NCBI RefSeq assembly: GCF_013778305.1
Contig: NZ_JACEIC010000002.1
Location: 933,708 to 997,707, forward strand
Direction of reading: 5' to 3'
Length of the DNA stretch: 64,000 bases
Origin: Nocardioides agri
GTDB taxonomy: Bacteria; Actinomycetota; Actinomycetes; Propionibacteriales; Nocardioidaceae
Part shown: positions 59,746 through 64,000 of the stretch, in pieces
Layout: each line of letters starts with the position of its first letter
Position numbering within the stretch: the first letter of the stretch is position 1
Translations under genes and position numbers: made by a program
The notes under the pieces: model-generated
What the model was told of the DNA's origin: nothing
Databases searched by the model: none
Seen by the model: the letters and a program-made list of their open reading frames with translations, nothing else

Positions 59746-60377
59746 ACGACCGCCGTGCCCTCGGGCGCGAAGTCCCACAGGGCGATCGCGTCCGACTCGT
59801 CCTGGCGGATGCACCCGTGCGACTGCGGCGTGCCCAGCTGCTCCTCGGACTGCAGCGGCACACCCTGCTTGGTCGGGATCGTGTGGAAGCCGATCGCCGC
59901 ACCGGACGGGCCCTTCGTGAACCGGACGAAGTACTCCATCACCCCGGAGTCGTCGATGCCGACCGCCCAGCGCGACTTGCTGTAGACGTCGTAGGTCCCG
60001 GGCTGGAGGTTGTCGAGCACGCTGCCCGAGACGAGATACGTACGGCGTACCTCCTCCTCGTCGTCGACCAGCCAGACCCGCTGCGCTCCCTCGCTGAAGA
60101 CCACCCGCTTGCCGGACCCGGACCCGGCCGGCAGCGCGGTCGGGTCGGCCGCCTCGCTCGGTGTCTCCACCGGGGTCGGAGAGGGCGTCGGGGTCGCCGA
60201 CGGCGTCGTCGACTCCACGACCGTCCCGATGTCGGCCGCAGCCGGCGCGGGGTCGCCGCCGGACGGGAACGCGCCCATCGAGCCCAGCACCGCCACCAGC
60301 GTCACCGCGACCGACACGCCGAGGACCGCGAGCCGGCCGTAGCGAGGCCGGACGTCCGACGCGCGGTGCCTGCTCAC
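59733..60377 (-). CDS. L,D-transpeptidase-family (YkuD) protein
   Basis: 214 aa. A membrane anchor (about 16-33) and a Ser/Thr/Pro-rich spacer (TPSATPTPSPTPVETPSE) lead to a YkuD-type domain ending in TPQSHGCIRQDESDA, whose cysteine and histidine are the catalytic pair. Such enzymes make 3-3 peptidoglycan cross-links or attach proteins. The domain is short, so activity should be tested rather than assumed. The GTG start overlaps the parA-like stop. Confidence 0.85.
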   Translation of the reverse strand: MSRHRASDVRPRYGRLAVLGVSVAVTLVAVLGSMGAFPSGGDPAPAAADIGTVVESTTPSATPTPSPTPVETPSEAADPTALPAGSGSGKRVVFSEGAQRVWLVDDEEEVRRTYLVSGSVLDNLQPGTYDVYSKSRWAVGIDDSGVMEYFVRFTKGPSGAAIGFHTIPTKQGVPLQSEEQLGTPQSHGCIRQDESDAIALWDFAPEGTAVVVTA

Positions 60378-61153
60378 GCCCGGCGCCCCGCTCGGGCGAC
60401 CAGCGCGCCGGCCGCCTCCCGGTAGGCCTTGGCGCCCTTGCTGCTCCGGCTGGTGGCCAGGATCGAGCGGCCGGCCGCCGGAGCCTCGGCGAACTTGATC
60501 GTCTTCGGGATCGGCGGCTCGACGACGTCGAGGTCGTAGGTCTCGGCGATGGTCTCCAGCACCGCGCGGGCGTGGTTGGTGCGGCCGTCGTAGAGGGTGG
60601 GCAGCACCCCCCACACCTCGAGCCCGCGGTTGGTGAAGCGCCGCACGTCGTGGACCGTGTCGAGCAGCTGCCCGACGCCGCGGTGCGACAGCGTCTCGCA
60701 CTGGAGCGGGATCAGCACGGCGTCGGCCGCGGTCAGCGCGGCGACCGTCATCACGCCGAGCGAGGGCGGGCAGTCGAGCAGCACCCAGTCGTAGGCGGTG
60801 CCGCCCTCGGCGAGGTCCTCGAGCACCGCGCGGAGCGCCTGCTCGCGGCCCGTGCGGGTGAGCAGCTCGGCCTCGGCGCGGGCCAGCTCGATCGTCGACG
60901 GCAGCAGGTCCACGCCGTCGTCGGTGGCGATGATGACCTCGGCCGCGGCGACGCCCTGCGTCAGCACCTGGTGGATCGAGACCTCGAGGTCCTCGGGGTC
61001 GATCCCGAGCGAGAACGTCAGGCAGGCCTGCGGATCGAGGTCCACGAGGAGCACCGAGTGGCCGAGCTCGGCGAGCGCGGCGCCGAGCGAGGCGACGGTG
61101 GTCGTCTTGGCGACGCCGCCCTTCTGGTTGGCGATCGCGAGCGTGGTGGTCAT
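60374..61153 (-). CDS. ParA/Soj-family ATPase
   Basis: 259 aa. The deviant Walker A KGGVAKTTT lies at 11-19, VLLVDLDPQACLTF follows and the Walker B region is WVLLDCPPSLGV. No ParB or parS site is nearby, so it is an orphan ParA that may place a protein or complex in the cell. Rv3213c is the positional counterpart. Overlap with the L,D-transpeptidase gene suggests joint expression and perhaps a link to cell-wall growth. Confidence 0.9.
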   Translation of the reverse strand: MTTTLAIANQKGGVAKTTTVASLGAALAELGHSVLLVDLDPQACLTFSLGIDPEDLEVSIHQVLTQGVAAAEVIIATDDGVDLLPSTIELARAEAELLTRTGREQALRAVLEDLAEGGTAYDWVLLDCPPSLGVMTVAALTAADAVLIPLQCETLSHRGVGQLLDTVHDVRRFTNRGLEVWGVLPTLYDGRTNHARAVLETIAETYDLDVVEPPIPKTIKFAEAPAAGRSILATSRSSKGAKAYREAAGALVARAGRRA

Positions 61154-61214
61154 CGTGGCCCATCATGCCGGACCGGCGGGCGGCGATCGCGCAGGCTCTG
61201 CTTCACTGTCGACC

Positions 61215-61976
61215 ATGTCGAAGACCGCTCTCGTCACGGGTCCCACCGCCGGCATCGGCCGCTCCTTCGCCCACCAGCTCGCCGCCCAGGGCTACGACCT
61301 GGTGCTGGTCGCCCGCGACGAGGCACGGCTGGAGTCCGAGGCGACCGAGCTGCGGGCGTCGTACGGCGTCGATGTCGAGGTGCTCCCCGCGGACCTGGTC
61401 GATCGCGAGCAGCTGGCGCGGGTCGAGGCGCGGCTGGCCGCGACCGAGCGCCCCGTCGACCTCCTCGTCAACAACGCCGGGTTCGGGCTGAAGAAGCGCT
61501 TCCTCGACAACACCGTCGACGAGGAGCAGGCGATGCTCGAGGTGCTGGTGACCGCGGTGATGCGGCTCAGCCACGCCGCTCTCGGCCAGATGTCGGAGCG
61601 CGGCGCCGGCGGGGTCATCAACGTCTCCAGCGTCGCGGCGTTCCTGCCGCGCGGCAGCTACAGCGCCGCGAAGGCGTGGGTGAACTCGTTCTCGGAGTGG
61701 GCGCACCACGAGTACGCCGAGCGCGGGGTCACCGTGACCTGCCTGTGCCCCGGCTTCACGAAGACCGAGTTCCACGAGCGGATGGAGGTCTCGCGCGGGT
61801 CCGCTCCGGACTTCATGTGGCTGGATGCCGACGACCTCGTCAAGACGGCGCTCAGGGACCACGCCAAGGGCAAGGCGTTCTCGATCCCGGGCGGTCAGTA
61901 CAAGGTGATCACGACCGCGGTCCGCGTGGTGCCGACCGGGCTGCTCAGGCGGTTCCAGTCGCTCGGGCGGAAGTGA
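61215..61976 (+). CDS. SDR family oxidoreductase
   Basis: 253 aa classical SDR. TGPTAGIGRSFAHQLAAQG (8-26) binds NADP, DLLVNNAGFG lies near 87-96, the catalytic serine in INVSSVAAF near 140 and YSAAKAW holds YxxxK near 152. The C-terminal LVKTALRDHAKGKAFSIPG is typical of the DltE/YqjQ-like group. Substrate unknown. It ends convergently within the PHP gene (32-bp overlap). Confidence 0.9.
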   Translation: MSKTALVTGPTAGIGRSFAHQLAAQGYDLVLVARDEARLESEATELRASYGVDVEVLPADLVDREQLARVEARLAATERPVDLLVNNAGFGLKKRFLDNTVDEEQAMLEVLVTAVMRLSHAALGQMSERGAGGVINVSSVAAFLPRGSYSAAKAWVNSFSEWAHHEYAERGVTVTCLCPGFTKTEFHERMEVSRGSAPDFMWLDADDLVKTALRDHAKGKAFSIPGGQYKVITTAVRVVPTGLLRRFQSLGRK

Positions 61977-62796
61977 GCTCGAGCAGCCGCTCGTACTCCT
62001 CCGGCGCGGTGGTGTTGCAGCCGAGGTCGTGGTCGGTCTTGCCGGAGCCGTGGTAGTCGCTCGACCCGGTGACCACCAGCCCGAGGTTGCGCGCGATCGC
62101 GCGCAGCCGGTCGCGCGTGGTCGCGTCGTGGTCCTGGTGGTCGACCTCGATGCCGCTGAGGCCGAGGTCGCGCAGCTCGGCGAACGACGCCTCGTCCGGC
62201 CGGCCCAGACCGCCCCGGCCCCAGGGGTGCGCGACCACGCTGACGCCGCCGGCCTCCGCCACCGCGACGATCGCGTCGGCCAGGGGCGCGGCGTACCGGT
62301 CGACGTGGGCGGGCCGCCCCCAGCCGAGGTAGCGGTCGAACGCCGCCGTCCGGTCGGGCACGACCCCCAGCGTCACCAGGGCGTCGGCGACGTGCGGGCG
62401 GCCTGAGGCGGCGGCCCCCGGTGCGGCCCGTCGTACGTCGTCCTCGGTGATGTCGATGCCCAGGGCACGCAGCCGCGCGACCATCGTCGGGACGCGCGCC
62501 TGCCGGCCCTCCAGCACCCGCTCCAGCTCGGTGGCCAGCGGCGGGTGGGCGGGGTCGGGCGCGTAGGCCAGCAGGTGCACCCCGCGGCCGTGGTGCCGGG
62601 TGCTGATCTCCATGCCGCGCACCAGCTCGATGCCGAGCTCGTCGGCGGCCGCGCCGGCCTCGGCCCAGCCCGCGGCCGTGTCGTGGTCGGTGATCGCGAG
62701 GACGTCGAGCCCCGCCCGCACCGCGGCCTGCACCAGCTCGGCCGGGGTGTCGGTGCCGTCGCTGGCGCGTGAGTGCGTGTGCAGGTCGATGCGCAT
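61945..62796 (-). CDS. PHP-domain phosphoesterase
   Basis: 283 aa. Metal-binding motifs in order are DLHTHSRASDG (4-14), ITDHDTAAG (about 35-43), EIST near 64, VVAHPWGRGG near 190 and SSDYHG near 246. The layout matches the YciV/RNase AM (3',5'-nucleotide phosphatase and 5'-3' exonuclease) group. The start ATG 62796 follows from the family N-terminus. Confidence 0.9.
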   Translation of the reverse strand: MRIDLHTHSRASDGTDTPAELVQAAVRAGLDVLAITDHDTAAGWAEAGAAADELGIELVRGMEISTRHHGRGVHLLAYAPDPAHPPLATELERVLEGRQARVPTMVARLRALGIDITEDDVRRAAPGAAASGRPHVADALVTLGVVPDRTAAFDRYLGWGRPAHVDRYAAPLADAIVAVAEAGGVSVVAHPWGRGGLGRPDEASFAELRDLGLSGIEVDHQDHDATTRDRLRAIARNLGLVVTGSSDYHGSGKTDHDLGCNTTAPEEYERLLELTSARATGTA

Positions 62797-62816
62797 CGGG
62801 GGCCAGCCTAGTGGGC

Positions 62817-63452
62817 TCACCAGCCGGGCCGATGACCCCCGAACGGCAGCTCCACCAGCTGCGGGCCTGCCGCGGAGACGTCGCGCAGGATCCAGTCGTC
62901 GCGGAAGAGCAGCAGCGCGGACGCCGGCCGCAGCACGATCCACAGCCAGCGACCGGCGGCCTCCCCGGCCAGCACCGAGCGGTCGAACTCCCCGTCGTCG
63001 CTGCTCGTCGAGATGTCCCACAGGCTCACCTGCTGGCTGCCGATCCGCACCTTCGCCGACGGCTTCCGGTCGCTGATCTCGACGCCGGGGTCGGTGTAGC
63101 GGGTCCCGGCGCACCGCGCGCCCAGCCCGATGCCGGCCTCCTCGGCGACCACCAGGACGTCCACCGGCCCGTCGAGCTCGCTGGTGCCCGACGAGCACGT
63201 CAGCGACGCCGCCGTGCGCCCCGGACCGGCGGAGACGTTGGCGAAGTCGGTGATCGCCCACCCCGGGCTCAACGGCCACGGCACGTAGGTCGGGAACGAC
63301 CCCGCCGCCAGCAGGTGCTCGGCGAACGCCTCGTAGGACACCTCGTCCGCACGCCACAGGCGCGGGGTGGCTCCGTGCTCGGGGCACGACCATCCGCCCT
63401 CCGCCTCCACCACCGGCGCCGAGCACCGCACACAGCCCGCCGTCAGCGACAT
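62817..63452 (-). CDS. DUF6758 family protein
   Basis: 211 aa. An N-terminal zinc ribbon (CVRCSAPV then WSCPEHG) precedes a domain of alternating strands with VPWPLSPGWAITDFANV and DGPVDVLVVAEEAGIGLGARCAG, characteristic of an actinobacterial family of unknown function. It lies 20 bp upstream of the PHP gene on the same strand. Confidence 0.8.
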   Translation of the reverse strand: MSLTAGCVRCSAPVVEAEGGWSCPEHGATPRLWRADEVSYEAFAEHLLAAGSFPTYVPWPLSPGWAITDFANVSAGPGRTAASLTCSSGTSELDGPVDVLVVAEEAGIGLGARCAGTRYTDPGVEISDRKPSAKVRIGSQQVSLWDISTSSDDGEFDRSVLAGEAAGRWLWIVLRPASALLLFRDDWILRDVSAAGPQLVELPFGGHRPGW

Positions 63453-63574
63453 GCGACCACGGTGCGGATCCGAGTGCCGCCCGTCAAGGGCCTGGGACCG
63501 ACAGGCAGCGAAGCGGGAGCGGCGGGCCCGGGCAGACGCTGCTTCCCGGCTTCCGGCCGGCCGACGACCTGGAG

Positions 63575-63611
63575 CGGAGATCTTGATCTACCAGGTGGAT
63601 CAGAATCTCCG
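63575..63611. repeat. dispersed 37-bp imperfect palindrome, copy 2
   Basis: Same element as at 15537-15573 in the opposite orientation: CGGAGAT outer arm, ACCAGGT centre and the same two-base bulge. It lies in the 218-bp gap between the DUF6758 gene and purE, where I see no other feature. Confidence 0.7.
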
Positions 63612-63670
63612 TTGAAACACGTCACGCGCCCGACCGCAGGTCGGCTCCCGGCGCGGCTCCGAGCCGCGGC

Positions 63671-64000
63671 TCAGAACCCGACGCGCCGGCCGGCGGAGTC
63701 GCCCCGGACGACGGCGCCCTTCTCCTGGGCCGTCGCCCTCAGGTCCGCCTGGAAGGCCGACATCCGCTCCTGCAGCTCGGGCGAGGTGGCGGCGAGGATG
63801 CGGACGGCGAGCAGCCCGGCGTTGCGGGCGCCGCCGACGGCGACGGTGGCGACGGGGACGCCGGCCGGCATCTGCACGATGGAGAGCAGGGAGTCCATGC
63901 CGTCCAGGTACTTCAGCGGCACCGGGACGCCGATGACCGGCAGCGGGGTGACCGCCGCGAGCATGCCCGGCAGGTGGGCCGCTCCCCCGGCGCCGGCGAT
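63671..64000 (-). CDS. purE: N5-carboxyaminoimidazole ribonucleotide mutase PurE (partial)
   Basis: The C-terminal 109 residues are present; the N-terminus lies beyond the window. [27 protein letters not shown], then [32 protein letters not shown], are strongly conserved PurE blocks. It rearranges N5-CAIR to CAIR in purine synthesis. purK is expected upstream, outside the window. Confidence 0.93.
   Translation of the reverse strand: MAGAGGAAHLPGMLAAVTPLPVIGVPVPLKYLDGMDSLLSIVQMPAGVPVATVAVGGARNAGLLAVRILAATSPELQERMSAFQADLRATAQEKGAVVRGDSAGRRVGF

Noticed and set aside
63367-63615. 82-codon plus-strand frame ending in the dispersed palindrome
   Set aside because: It lies mostly antisense to the DUF6758 gene and its end is the repeat; the similar peptide near 15.55 kb comes from the same repeat.
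1-64000. CRISPR arrays, tRNA or rRNA genes, phage or IS elements
   Set aside because: No regularly spaced short repeats, no cloverleaf or rRNA sequence, and no integrase, transposase or phage structural motif was seen.

Overview
The window is a 64 kb chromosomal stretch of a high-GC actinobacterium. Nearly every codon ends in G or C, GTG starts are common, and neighbouring genes often share 4-bp ATGA or GTGA stop/start overlaps. The gene families (AdnB-type helicase-nuclease, DUF3107, MoeZ, DUF6758, split lycopene cyclase, IdeR-type iron box) suggest a Nocardioides-like member of the Propionibacteriales, which is an inference. No rRNA, tRNA, CRISPR array, prophage or intact insertion sequence was seen.

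Layout. 0-3.3 kb: adnB, with the start codon of a probable adnA partner at the left edge. 3.3-8.2 kb: a DJ-1/PfpI protein, a class III CoA-transferase and a large membrane patatin-like protein. 8.3-12.1 kb: a minus-strand group holding barbiturase, carbamate kinase, an SDR, a cupin and a cytidine-deaminase-fold enzyme. 12.1-17.6 kb: a LuxR-type regulator and assorted small genes. 17.6-22.8 kb: an ATP-dependent hydantoinase/oxoprolinase pair (HyuA/HyuB), DUF5990 and PlsC. 22.8-23.7 kb: a non-coding stretch with a tandem 405-bp repeat, DnaA-box-like sites and an IdeR/DtxR box. 23.7-27.7 kb: an iron-siderophore ABC importer. 27.6-37.2 kb: a carotenoid operon (crtE, crtB, crtI, crtYc, crtYd, P450, glycosyltransferase, acyltransferase, PAP2, idi) divergent from a MerR-DICT regulator. 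37.2-50 kb: amidase, molybdenum hydroxylase (coxG, coxL, coxS, coxM), UraA-type permease, PucR regulator and a three-gene AllH/AllF/AllG operon. 50-54.2 kb: a MoxR/DUF58/DUF4129 operon ending in an alkyltransferase-like gene. 54.2-64 kb: mostly conserved core (serine protease, moeZ, TetR, DUF3107, ferritin-like protein, rhlE, L,D-transpeptidase, ParA, SDR, PHP, DUF6758, partial purE).

Main interpretation. Three separated loci look like one pathway for oxidative breakdown of pyrimidines. A UraA-type permease and a Mo-hydroxylase (candidate uracil/thymine dehydrogenase) share an operon. Barbiturase and carbamate kinase share another. AllFGH-like proteins, known elsewhere as a carbamoyltransferase acting on oxalurate, form a third beside a PucR regulator. 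I infer that ureidomalonate, the one-carbon-longer homologue of oxalurate, is split phosphorolytically to malonamate and carbamoyl phosphate. Carbamate kinase would then yield ATP, and the nearby amidase could hydrolyse malonamate. A shared sequence element (GGCA-N5-TTGC type) lies upstream of the carbamate kinase, hyuA and permease transcription units, and it starts 38 bp from the start codon in the first two.

The outer genes (adnB, the ATL gene, moeZ, TetR, DUF3107, ferritin-like, rhlE, ParA) follow the order I recall from the Rv3201c-Rv3213c region of Mycobacterium tuberculosis. The roughly 46 kb between adnB and the ATL gene therefore appears to be an accessory expansion at a conserved locus.
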